Origin: DATEMK01 sp035275625
GTDB taxonomy: Bacteria; Bacteroidota; Bacteroidia; AKYH767-A; OLB10
DNA length: 14,838 nucleotides
Assembly (NCBI GenBank): GCA_035275625.1
Contig: DATEMK010000443.1
Span: 1 to 14,838, forward strand
Reading direction: 5' to 3'
Position numbers and translations under genes: made by a program. Positions within the stretch are counted from its first letter, which is position 1. Every line of letters starts with the position of its first letter. The notes beneath the pieces are model-generated. The model saw only the letters and a program-made list of their open reading frames with translations, searched no databases and had not been told where the DNA came from. Shown here in pieces: positions 1 to 7,351 of this stretch.

Positions 1-943
1 ATATTTCAAACTGTGAGAGGAAATTCAAAAGAATAAATAATCCTACGAATGCAGTGTTTGCCCAGGCTTTCAGCCAGAATCTCAGCACTCCTGAAATCAT
101 AATGAACATGGTGAACAACAAAAGAACACTTGCCCCGGCAGGAATTTTAAAAAAAGGATAATCCCTGAACAGGCCTAACAGGAAGAAAATAATAAAAACA
201 ATAATTTCAATAACCGCTGCATTAATATGATTCTGCTTGAAAACAGATTGCAGCATATAACCTTTATAGTGAGATGTATCCCTTACTAATTTTGTTTTAA
301 TCGGGATGGATAAATAGGTTTCCACTCTCCAGTTGCGGCTGCTGTATCTTTTTTTTCTCGGGTTGGCTTTTTTTCGCGCCATTCGTGTTTCAAACTGTTC
401 GCTTTCCGCATGCTCCACCCCGAACAGCTTATAAATATCTTTATTGGTAATCAAAAAATATTTCCACGTAGAATAAATTACAAAAATTACTCCGAGCAGG
501 AAACAGGTAATATTGATCAGGATTTCCCCGGGAGGCTTTAACTGCTTTTCGTACTGGAAAGCAAAAACCTTGATAATGTAAATTGCAAGAAATATGACAG
601 GGATTACAAAATTATTAAGCGTATATTTCTGAAAAGTTTTATTCAGGCATGCAAGAAAGGGAAACCGGAACCCGTTCAGGATATAGCTTGAAATATTGTA
701 TGCCATGATAAAAAATCCGGTTGCAAATCCCATAATCATAAAAGAGCGCCCGTCCACTTTTCCCATGTATTCGGGGTCAAGGAATAAATAAGGAATGCCG
801 AATTTATTTGCAAATGTTTCGGTTACAAATCCAAAAAGCAGCAGCCAGTACAGCATCAGTATCTGATTTTTCTTGATGTGCATAATCAGCAGCTGGACTG
901 AAAATGAATAGAAGTACCGGTTAAAAACCTGTGTATTGAACAT
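1..943 (-). CDS. Polytopic membrane protein, N-terminal 314 codons (partial)
   Basis: The reading frame opens at the ATG at 943-941 and stays open to the left edge, so the C-terminus is missing. The 314 visible residues hold about seven hydrophobic segments, near residues 28-45, 68-90, 112-130, 143-163, 243-260, 270-288 and 296-310. There is no cleavable signal peptide. Between segments 4 and 5 lies a basic, probably cytoplasmic loop (about residues 165-240) containing ARKKANPRKKRY. Conserved-looking motifs include YSFSVQLL near residue 12 and GIPYLFLDPEYMGKV at 49-63. From memory these resemble the membrane-embedded N-terminal part of large Bacteroidota proteins annotated as patatin-like phospholipases, but the catalytic region would lie outside the window, so no function is assigned. 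The start is favoured because a TAnnTTTG box lies just upstream. It follows ftcD on the same strand after a 78-base gap. Confidence 0.8.
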   Translation of the reverse strand, partial: MFNTQVFNRYFYSFSVQLLIMHIKKNQILMLYWLLLFGFVTETFANKFGIPYLFLDPEYMGKVDGRSFMIMGFATGFFIMAYNISSYILNGFRFPFLACLNKTFQKYTLNNFVIPVIFLAIYIIKVFAFQYEKQLKPPGEILINITCFLLGVIFVIYSTWKYFLITNKDIYKLFGVEHAESEQFETRMARKKANPRKKRYSSRNWRVETYLSIPIKTKLVRDTSHYKGYMLQSVFKQNHINAAVIEIIVFIIFFLLGLFRDYPFFKIPAGASVLLLFTMFIMISGVLRFWLKAWANTAFVGLFILLNFLSQFEI

Positions 944-958
944 TGAATTGCAATTCAA
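943..958. promoter_or_regulatory. Perfect 16-bp palindrome at a gene start (possible operator)
   Basis: TTGAATTGCAATTCAA is its own reverse complement over all 16 bases. It covers the first base of the membrane gene's ATG and overlaps the downstream end of the candidate -7 box, so its centre falls near the expected transcription start. That is a position where a dimeric repressor would block transcription. No regulator gene is adjacent and no second copy was noticed. In AT-rich DNA a palindrome of this length can occur by chance, so the functional reading is tentative. Confidence 0.35.
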
Positions 959-963
959 AATTA
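956..963 (-). promoter_or_regulatory. Candidate -7 box of the left-edge membrane gene
   Basis: On the minus strand this reads TAATTTTG, an exact match to the Bacteroidota -7 consensus TAnnTTTG. It lies 12 bases before the ATG at 943, which implies a very short leader. No clear TTTG -33 element is present 19-21 bases upstream, only a T-rich TTTTC, so the call rests on the -7 box and its position. Confidence 0.4.
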
Positions 964-1021
964 CATACGAAAAAAGCTTTGAAAAGATTCTGTAAGAATA
1001 CTATAAATCCTTCAAGGGGTA

Positions 1022-2704
1022 TCAAACTGAAATCTTATTATTCACGATTGTAAGAATTTCTGATTCGAGCGACATTGCTTTAGATTCTATTTCTTTTCCT
1101 TTAGTTAATATTTGATTCACAAAATTCTTGTCTTCATAGCTTGACGAATTAATTTTCACATTCAGAAAAGCGCCCATCACCGCAGAGCGTGCACACAATG
1201 CCCCTACCCCGGCATCACTCACAGAATTCGGATTCCCGTCCGCTGCCATAGCTTTAATAATTTCCATGGAGGTGAGAGAAAGCTCCATTACTTTAAAGGG
1301 AATTTCAATGGCATATTTTGTAGCATCCTGAATTGCTTTTTTCCGCAATTTTTTTTCTTCATCGGTAAATTTGGCAAGCTTAAACGCATCCATTATTTTA
1401 TTGAAAGCAGCGGTATCTTCATCCACCAGCGAAAGCAATTGTTTTTTTATGAGCTGGCCCTTCTCCGCCCAATCTGAAAATTCATTCCATCGTTCTTCCC
1501 AGCCTGTTTTGGATGCAGAAAGATTTGCCACCATTGTTCCGAGAGAAATTCCAAGAGCACCGGCATAAGCAGAGATAGAGCCTCCGCCCGGTGCAGGCGA
1601 TTCACTTGCTGTTTCATCAGCAAATGAATTCAATTTCATATTGACAAGAGGCGATTTTATTTCATTCTCTAACAAATATTCAATGATTCTTTTTTTAGGA
1701 TCAAAGGGCGCAAGTTCATCAAGCCCCATAGATTTTACGGCAATGTGAATTAGTTCTGCATCACTAACCCCCGCTGATAAACGTTGCTTTTTTAAAAAAT
1801 ATTTTCCTGCATCAAGCATGGCTGATAAGGGAATCAGGCCAACAAGTTCTGAGCCGGTAGCTCTAATTCCTCTTTCCATTCCGCTTTTTACAGACTCATC
1901 AAAAACTATATGCAAGGGTGTTTCCTTGAATTTGGTAATGTTAATGGACACTTGTGCAATGCCATATTCTTCAATATACCATCCGATGGCTTTCACCCCT
2001 TTCAGTTTTCCGGGAATACGAACTTCATTTCCTTTATCATCCAACAAATTTTTTCCTGTTTTCGGATCTTTTTTTACTCTGCCCGCTTCACGAATATCAA
2101 ATGCAACAGCGTTCGCACGCTTCACTGATTTGGTATTCAGGTTAACATTATATGCAATTAAAAAATCGCGTGCGCCAATGACAGTTCCTCCATGCTTTGA
2201 TGGAAATTCAGCGGGACCAAAGTCAGGATTCCATTCTTTTAATTTTATTTTTTTGAAAAATCCCTCGTACTCGCCTGCACGGATCACAGAAAGATTATTC
2301 CGGTCTTTATTTGATTGTGCTTCTTCATACAGGTAAACAGGAATTCCTAACTCATCACCTACCCGCTTTCCTAATTTTTTTGACCATTCAGCAGTTTCCT
2401 GCATGGTGATATTTGCAACAGGAATAAACGGGCACACATCGGTTGCACCCATGCGCGGATGCTCACCCTTATGTTTGCTCATGTCAATTAATTCAGCAGC
2501 CTTCTTGATTCCGCGAAAAGCAGCTTCTGTAACAGCAGCAGGTTCTCCAACAATGGTAACTACTGTGCGGTTAGTAGCTTTTCCCGGATCCACATTAAGC
2601 AGCAGCACTCCTTCCACGCCTTCAATTGCATCCGTGATTTGCTTAATTAAATTCAAATCATTTCCTTCACTGAAATTGGGGACGCATTCGATGAGTTGTT
2701 TCAT
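1022..2704 (-). CDS. ftcD: Bifunctional glutamate formimidoyltransferase / formimidoyl-THF cyclodeaminase
   Basis: This 560-aa cytoplasmic enzyme moves the formimino group of N-formiminoglutamate to tetrahydrofolate, then releases ammonia to give 5,10-methenyl-THF. It is the end of histidine degradation and feeds one-carbon metabolism. The formiminotransferase N-subdomain spans about residues 3-180 and contains GEHPRMGATDVCPF; His82 matches the catalytic His82 known in the mammalian enzyme. The C-subdomain covers about 181-335. A linker is followed by the cyclodeaminase domain at about 355-555, with SPAPGGGSISAYAG (369-382), VDEDTAAFNKIMDAF (427-441) and NPNSVSDAGVGAL (491-503). The length is close to the roughly 540-aa vertebrate fusion, so it appears intact and fused, unlike bacteria with separate ftcD and fchA genes. 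Start is ATG 2704, without a Shine-Dalgarno sequence. It lies 47 bases after the small partner gene and is probably the last gene of the hut operon. Confidence 0.96.
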   Translation of the reverse strand: MKQLIECVPNFSEGNDLNLIKQITDAIEGVEGVLLLNVDPGKATNRTVVTIVGEPAAVTEAAFRGIKKAAELIDMSKHKGEHPRMGATDVCPFIPVANITMQETAEWSKKLGKRVGDELGIPVYLYEEAQSNKDRNNLSVIRAGEYEGFFKKIKLKEWNPDFGPAEFPSKHGGTVIGARDFLIAYNVNLNTKSVKRANAVAFDIREAGRVKKDPKTGKNLLDDKGNEVRIPGKLKGVKAIGWYIEEYGIAQVSINITKFKETPLHIVFDESVKSGMERGIRATGSELVGLIPLSAMLDAGKYFLKKQRLSAGVSDAELIHIAVKSMGLDELAPFDPKKRIIEYLLENEIKSPLVNMKLNSFADETASESPAPGGGSISAYAGALGISLGTMVANLSASKTGWEERWNEFSDWAEKGQLIKKQLLSLVDEDTAAFNKIMDAFKLAKFTDEEKKLRKKAIQDATKYAIEIPFKVMELSLTSMEIIKAMAADGNPNSVSDAGVGALCARSAVMGAFLNVKINSSSYEDKNFVNQILTKGKEIESKAMSLESEILTIVNNKISV

Positions 2705-2751
2705 GTTATAATGTATTTTTAGAATGGACGATGTACGATTTATGCTTACTA

Positions 2752-3024
2752 TTAACGCTTAGCGTTTTTAGTTTGATAATTTTTAAAAGATTCAAATATT
2801 GCATACATTTCTTTTTCTGAAAAATCATTGCGGTACATTCGTCTGAAAGTTTCTTCGTTTAATTCTGCTTCGGAGATTTCCGGATGTTCATTAAGTATTC
2901 CAATCTGCAAAAGAATTTTTGATTCATCCATCATTTTTAATCCTTCAATTAATCTTTCTTCTTCGGTTAACAAAAACCATAACTCCGATTGTTTTTTCCT
3001 GATTTCAATTGAAGTGTCATTCAT
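2752..3024 (-). CDS. Small partner protein of a nucleotidyltransferase (90 aa)
   Basis: This is an acidic, helix-rich protein of 90 residues with no membrane segment. Its ATG (3024-3022) overlaps the TGA of the upstream nucleotidyltransferase in an ATGA arrangement, which implies translational coupling. An in-frame TTG farther upstream (3066) would give 104 aa, but the overlap makes the ATG more likely. The sequence shows IEIRKKQSELWFLLTEEERL near the N-terminus, then HPEISEAELNEETFRRMYRND at about residues 47-67. From memory this resembles small proteins encoded beside MNT/AbiEii-like nucleotidyltransferases, which carry a 'LTxEER' block followed by 'HPxxSxxE' and 'RRxY'. Its biochemical role is unknown; it may be the regulator or antitoxin-like half of the pair. 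It sits between hutI and ftcD but has no visible connection with histidine metabolism. Confidence 0.8.
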   Translation of the reverse strand: MNDTSIEIRKKQSELWFLLTEEERLIEGLKMMDESKILLQIGILNEHPEISEAELNEETFRRMYRNDFSEKEMYAIFESFKNYQTKNAKR

Positions 3025-3574
3025 AAATTTGTATTGTAAGTTTTTAGATTTAATTTTTTTATCCAATTACCTATATATTCCAAATCAACAGGCTTACTTT
3101 CCATAATCCATAATATATCTCTCTCATGCAATTCACTGTAAAAATCCTGTATCCACATTAATTTTGACAAAATTAAATCCTCAATTGAAATAACCCAAAC
3201 ATTTAAATCAAGAAACTTCAATTCTTTCTTTCTTTGAAATTCAGATTCCGTAAATTCTGTTGTTTTTTTTAAAATAAATCAAGTTTGAATCTTGTTGTCT
3301 GGCTTATTATATTAAACGTTCCTCTTCTTTTAATCTCTTCTTTGACAGTATCCGGATTCAAATAATAATCACCTTTAAAAATACTTATAAAACTTTCGGC
3401 ATCCTCCATTCGCAAATTAACTATAATGTCTATATCTCTTGTTTGACGTGCTGTTCCATATAAGGTCATTGCAACACTGCCTGTAATAATATATTCAATT
3501 TTCAAATTATCCAATTGCTGACAAACAAAACGAAGAATATCAATTGCCGGAAACGGAAATAAATTAAGTTCCAT
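3021..3574 (-). pseudogene. MNT/AbiEii-like nucleotidyltransferase, interrupted by a one-base frameshift
   Basis: The first frame runs from ATG 3574 for 101 codons to TAA at 3271-3269. A second frame continues from about 3269 to TGA at 3023-3021. Joined by one extra base they give about 184 aa, a normal size for a minimal nucleotidyltransferase. The first part has TGSVAMTLYG (31-40) and TRDIDIIV (45-52), the Gly-Ser and Asp-x-Asp signature of the nucleotidyltransferase fold. Asp47 and Asp49 are likely metal ligands, with Asp99 in KLDLF a possible third carboxylate. The second part, including FLDLNVWVISIEDLILSKLMW, reads as the family's C-terminal helical region. One added T in the TTTT run would restore D-L-F-L-K-K-T-T. 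This may be a real mutation or a homopolymer sequencing error. Relatives act as tRNA/protein-modifying toxins or are uncharacterised, so activity here cannot be assigned. Confidence 0.8.
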
Positions 3575-3641
3575 AAAAATTACATTTTAGTTTTTGAAAA
3601 TTTTCCATCAAATATCCGCTTTTAACAGGAATAAATTTTGA

Positions 3642-4895
3642 TTATTGTTGGACACCATCTAAAAATACTTTTTCAACCATATTGTCTGTAAATGAATACG
3701 GAATAAAAGTATAAGAAGGAATTTCTTTTGTAATAAAAAAATTGGCTTTTTTCCCCCGCGCAATACTGCCTAAATCCTTATTTACTTCCATTGCATAAGC
3801 GCTGTTGAGGGTAGCCGCATTGATAGCTTCTTCAGGGGTCATTTTGTATTGAATGCATAAAAGGGAAATCATAAAATTCATATTTCCGCACGGAGAGCTT
3901 CCGGGATTATAATCGGTTGCAACTGCTACCGGCAATCCTGCGTCAATCATTTTTCTTGCCGGTGAATTCGGAAGATTTAAGAAAAAAGCTGCACCGGGCA
4001 AAAGTGTCGGCATGGTTTGAGAATCAAGCAGGATTTTTATTTCTTCATCACCTATATACTCAAGATGATCAACACTGATGGCGTTACACTCCACTCCTGC
4101 CTGTACACCTCCTGAATTGCTTAATTGATTAGCATGAACCTTTGGTTGGATGCCATATTTCAAAGCAGCTTTTAAAATTTTTATTGTTTCATCTTTTGTA
4201 AAATAATTCCTTTCGCAAAATACATCACAATAATCGGCTAATTTTTCCTCTGCAATTTGCGGAAGCATTTGGTTAATGATAAGATCAATGTATTTTTCTT
4301 TTTGATCTTTGAATTCAGCGGGGACTGCGTGCGCTCCAAGAAAAGTTGATTTGATTGTAAGAGGAGAATTTTCTCTTAACTTTTTTATTACACGAAGCAT
4401 TTTTAATTCTCCTTCAAGACAAAGTCCATAACCGCTTTTTATTTCAACTGCACCGGTGCCGTACTTCATTATTTCGTGCAAGCGATTCCAGGCTGCCTGG
4501 TAAAGTTCTTCTTCAGAAGCAGCATTCAATTTTTTTGCAGAGTTTAAAATTCCACCACCCCGTTTTGCAATTTCTTCATAGCTCAATCCATTGATGCGGT
4601 CTCTGAATTCTCCTTCGCGTGTACCTGTATACACAATGTGAGTATGAGAGTCGCACCAGGTTGGAAAAACGAATCTGCCCGCTGCATCCACTTCCGTTAA
4701 TGCTGACCTCTCACCTCTGGTTTCCGGCATCTTGATATTTTTCATTTCACCGAAATCTTTAATTTTTCCATCCTGGATAAAAACAAAAGCATCATTGATG
4801 CATGGCAAATTTTTCATTTCATTTCCGGAAACTTTTTCGACAGACTTATCCTCAACCTGGACAAGCGATTTAATATTTTTTACGAGGAGATTCAT
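3642..4895 (-). CDS. hutI: Imidazolonepropionase
   Basis: This 417-aa cytoplasmic amidohydrolase hydrolyses 4-imidazolone-5-propanoate to N-formimino-L-glutamate, the substrate of the FTCD encoded downstream. The metal-dependent fold is visible: DSHTH (82-86; metal ligands His84 and His86), KVHANQLSNSGG (252-263; His254), SVDHLEY (274-280; His277) and ATDYNPGSSP (326-335; Asp328). A substrate-binding EIKSGYGL is at 151-158. The spacing agrees closely with Bacillus HutI. The ATG at 4895 is chosen over an in-frame TTG at 4904 because MNLLVKNIKSLVQV begins like related proteins. The stop lies 67 bases before the nucleotidyltransferase start. The gene is 123 bases downstream of the M3 peptidase, and no strong terminator was seen between them, so read-through from the peptidase is possible. 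Confidence 0.96.
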   Translation of the reverse strand: MNLLVKNIKSLVQVEDKSVEKVSGNEMKNLPCINDAFVFIQDGKIKDFGEMKNIKMPETRGERSALTEVDAAGRFVFPTWCDSHTHIVYTGTREGEFRDRINGLSYEEIAKRGGGILNSAKKLNAASEEELYQAAWNRLHEIMKYGTGAVEIKSGYGLCLEGELKMLRVIKKLRENSPLTIKSTFLGAHAVPAEFKDQKEKYIDLIINQMLPQIAEEKLADYCDVFCERNYFTKDETIKILKAALKYGIQPKVHANQLSNSGGVQAGVECNAISVDHLEYIGDEEIKILLDSQTMPTLLPGAAFFLNLPNSPARKMIDAGLPVAVATDYNPGSSPCGNMNFMISLLCIQYKMTPEEAINAATLNSAYAMEVNKDLGSIARGKKANFFITKEIPSYTFIPYSFTDNMVEKVFLDGVQQ

Positions 4896-5018
4896 CAGAA
4901 ACAATGACTGCCGAAATTACTAAAAAGAGAGAAGAAAATTTTAATACAACAAAAACAGGTATTAGATAAAATGGATGCCTCCGTTTTTAATGTATCCGGA
5001 TAAAACCCGGGGAGAATT
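4896..5018. other. Gap between M3 peptidase and hutI
   Basis: This 123-base AT-rich stretch has no open frame worth reporting. Short complementary arms exist (for example ATCCGGAT near 4994) but no stem of terminator length followed by a T-run, and no TAnnTTTG box was found for hutI. Whether hutI is read from the peptidase transcript or from its own promoter cannot be decided from the sequence. Confidence 0.4.
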
Positions 5019-7115
5019 TCATAAACCCAAATCTTTCAGATACGCCTCATCGTTCGGATTCCTGCCCAGAAAATCTTTTACTAAATTCATAGGATCATCT
5101 GAAGCGCCTTTTGAAAGAATTATATCGCGATAGCGGATACCCGTTTTTTGATCCATAATTCCGTTCTTTTTGAAAATTGAAAACATATCTTGTGCGTATA
5201 CTTTTGACCACAGGTATCCATAATATCCGGCCCCATAGCCATTCAAATGTCCAAATGAATATTGAAAATGGGAGCCTTCAAGAAAAGGATACAGCGTGAT
5301 TTTGTTTTGAAGTTCTTTTACTACATCCGTGGTGGAAGTGGTTGCACTCAGCGGGTCAAACTTATCATGCAAAGTCATATCAAGCGACCCGTAAAAAACC
5401 TGCTGCAATGTATTTAATCCTGATCCCGCATTTTTTGATGCTTTCATTTTATTAAATAATTCCTGGGGAAGCACCTCACCTGTTTTGTAATGTTTGGCAA
5501 ACATTTTCAAAGCATCATATTCCCATGCCCAGTTTTCAAAAATCTGTGAGGGGGCTTCTACGAAATCCTGTGCCACATTAGTTCCTGCAAAATAATATAA
5601 ATCAGATGTGGTCAGCATATTGTGCAGCACATGTCCGAATTCATGGAAAAAAGTTTCTACATCGCTATGCGGCATTAAAGCCGGTTTGTCTTTTGTAGGT
5701 TTTGGAAAATTACAGACCAGCGCAGCTGTCGGATACTGGTATCCGTCCGGAGTCTTTTTTCCGCCAATGATTCCAAAACATGCAGCGTGACCGTACTTAT
5801 TGGGACGCGGATATAAATCAAGATAAAATCTTGAAATCATTTTATCTTCCTTCATCACTTCAAACATTCGCACATCGGGATGCCATACAGATGGGTTCTT
5901 TACTTCTACAAATTTTAAGTTGAACAAATGCTGGGTGATTTTAAACAGCCCATCCAATACATTGTTCAATTCAAAATATTCTTTTACTTTTTGACCATCC
6001 ACCTGGTATTTCTGCTCTAAAAGTTTGTTGGTGTAATAGGAGGCCTCCCATGGGTTGATCACTTTTTTTTCATTTGTCACATTGGAATCTCCATATTTCA
6101 TGGCTAACAGCTCACTGTTATCTTTTGTTGCTTTCTGACGCACTTTTCCTGTAAGGCTTGCTTCAAAATGCCACACTGTTTCTGCATCATGAGCCATGCG
6201 GTCATCGCTTAATCCATATTCTGCATAAGAATTATAGCCAAGCAGCGTAGCTAATTTTTTTCGTTCCTCCAGCAATTGAGAGAGTACTTTTTCATTAACA
6301 GGGGCGCGGTTTGTAAATTTCAAATAAAGTTTTTTCCGGGCATTCTCATCGTCACAATATTTCATAAAAGGATAATAAGAAGGATAAGAAAGATCAATGC
6401 TGTAACCATCTTTTGTTTTACGGGCCTGGAGGAAATCTAAGGGCAAACCTTTAGACTCTTCCCAGTTGATGAAAAGTGAATCATTGTAAGACTCTATGTT
6501 GTCATTGAAATGAATACTGATATCGGCAATCTTATTTTGAATTTCCTTTAACCGGTCACGTTTTTCTTTCGGCAGGGCAAAACCATTACGTTCAAATTTT
6601 TTCTTTATTTCAGTAAGGAATTTTTTCTGATACCCGGTAATTATATCCGATTCCGGGGTCATGGAATATTCTACAACGGCTTTATAAAGGTCTTCATTCA
6701 GTTGAAGCTCATTATAAAATTTGGAAATAACTGCTAATTGCTCCAATGCAGCTTTTCTTCTTTCTTCATCCGGAAGTACATTGCTCAAGAGATCAATCGC
6801 GGAAGCAATTGAATTGAGATGATTGTATATGTCATCCAGCGCAAGCATCGTGTTTTTAAACGTGCGTTCCTCTGCATGGACGGTAATAATTTTACCGAGC
6901 GATTTTTTTGTGCTGTCAATAATGCGGGTTACGGCATCTTTAAAATGTTCAGGTTTCAGTTCACCAAATGCAATAGGTTTATTGAATTGATTGAACAGTG
7001 GATTTGTTCCCTTAGCCGCAGCAGTATCGCTTTCCGCTAAGCTTATGTTTGAAATCATGAGTAATGAAATAAGGAATATAGATTTTAATTTGCTGGTTTG
7101 CAACTTCGCTTTCAT
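5019..7115 (-). CDS. Exported M3 family zinc metallopeptidase (Dcp / oligopeptidase A type)
   Basis: The 698-aa product is a thimet-oligopeptidase-like enzyme that cleaves short peptides or removes C-terminal dipeptides. It carries the zinc motif HEFGH at 491-495 (His491, His495, catalytic Glu492) and DFVEAPS, with Glu520 as the third ligand. The C-terminal substrate-binding block FGHLNGYGAGYYGYLWSKVY falls around 621-640. Length is typical of M3A peptidases. Unlike cytoplasmic E. coli Dcp, it begins with a basic stretch and hydrophobic core (residues 9-26) ending SLA, with likely signal peptidase I cleavage after Ala27, so a periplasmic or exported location is inferred. No lipobox cysteine and no T9SS sorting domain are visible. 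A TATATTTG -7 box lies upstream of ATG 7115. The position just before hutI suggests possible supply of amino acids to histidine catabolism, but that link is contextual only. The dcp symbol is not assigned because subfamily specificity cannot be read. Confidence 0.93.
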   Translation of the reverse strand: MKAKLQTSKLKSIFLISLLMISNISLAESDTAAAKGTNPLFNQFNKPIAFGELKPEHFKDAVTRIIDSTKKSLGKIITVHAEERTFKNTMLALDDIYNHLNSIASAIDLLSNVLPDEERRKAALEQLAVISKFYNELQLNEDLYKAVVEYSMTPESDIITGYQKKFLTEIKKKFERNGFALPKEKRDRLKEIQNKIADISIHFNDNIESYNDSLFINWEESKGLPLDFLQARKTKDGYSIDLSYPSYYPFMKYCDDENARKKLYLKFTNRAPVNEKVLSQLLEERKKLATLLGYNSYAEYGLSDDRMAHDAETVWHFEASLTGKVRQKATKDNSELLAMKYGDSNVTNEKKVINPWEASYYTNKLLEQKYQVDGQKVKEYFELNNVLDGLFKITQHLFNLKFVEVKNPSVWHPDVRMFEVMKEDKMISRFYLDLYPRPNKYGHAACFGIIGGKKTPDGYQYPTAALVCNFPKPTKDKPALMPHSDVETFFHEFGHVLHNMLTTSDLYYFAGTNVAQDFVEAPSQIFENWAWEYDALKMFAKHYKTGEVLPQELFNKMKASKNAGSGLNTLQQVFYGSLDMTLHDKFDPLSATTSTTDVVKELQNKITLYPFLEGSHFQYSFGHLNGYGAGYYGYLWSKVYAQDMFSIFKKNGIMDQKTGIRYRDIILSKGASDDPMNLVKDFLGRNPNDEAYLKDLGL

Positions 7116-7136
7116 TCACTTAATTTTTGTGAGGCG

Positions 7137-7144
7137 CAAATATA
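7137..7144 (-). promoter_or_regulatory. Candidate -7 box of the M3 peptidase gene
   Basis: The minus strand reads TATATTTG, an exact TAnnTTTG match, ending 21 bases before the ATG at 7115 and giving a leader of roughly 14 bases. The expected -33 TTTG is not exact; GTTG occurs at about 16 bases spacing, shorter than the usual 19-21. The leader has no Shine-Dalgarno motif. Confidence 0.4.
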
Positions 7145-7288
7145 TTTAATTATACCAACTCAACCCGGGGTTATTTATGATTTACATGAAAATGTTAAAA
7201 CTGAAGCCATGGATTTTTGAATAAATAAACCGGCCTTTTGAAGGGTTAAATCCCGGAGCTAAGGTGATCAAAGGCCTTATTCAGCTGA

Positions 7289-7296
7289 TAAATTTG
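7289..7296 (+). promoter_or_regulatory. Candidate -7 box of the FN3 cargo gene
   Basis: TAAATTTG matches TAnnTTTG exactly, 55 bases before the ATG at 7352. The leader that follows is T-rich, then A-rich immediately before the start, as is common in Bacteroidota. No TTTG lies 19-21 bases upstream, so the call is weak. Confidence 0.3.
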
Positions 7297-7351
7297 TTTT
7301 TTTCATTTTCCTTTTTTACTTTTAACATCTTAAAATCAAAAAAACAATCAA

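Noticed and set aside
1818..2336. 172-codon plus-strand open frame
   Set aside because: It lies entirely opposite the conserved formiminotransferase domain of ftcD, and its translation shows no family features.
2723..2741. Short repeated ACGAT motif between the small partner gene and ftcD, considered as an intergenic repeat or insertion scar
   Set aside because: Only two copies of a five-base word are present, with no flanking duplication or inverted ends visible.
2754..2766. AACGC/GCGTT mini-hairpin at the end of the small partner gene, considered as a terminator
   Set aside because: The stem has only five pairs, lies inside the coding end and has no useful T-run. It would also cut ftcD off from its operon.
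3263..3275. Programmed -1 ribosomal frameshifting at the T4/A8 tract
   Set aside because: The zero-frame codons before the stop (TTA TTT) do not form an X-XXY-YYZ slippery heptamer, and the A8 tract comes after the stop codon begins. A mutation or sequencing error is simpler.
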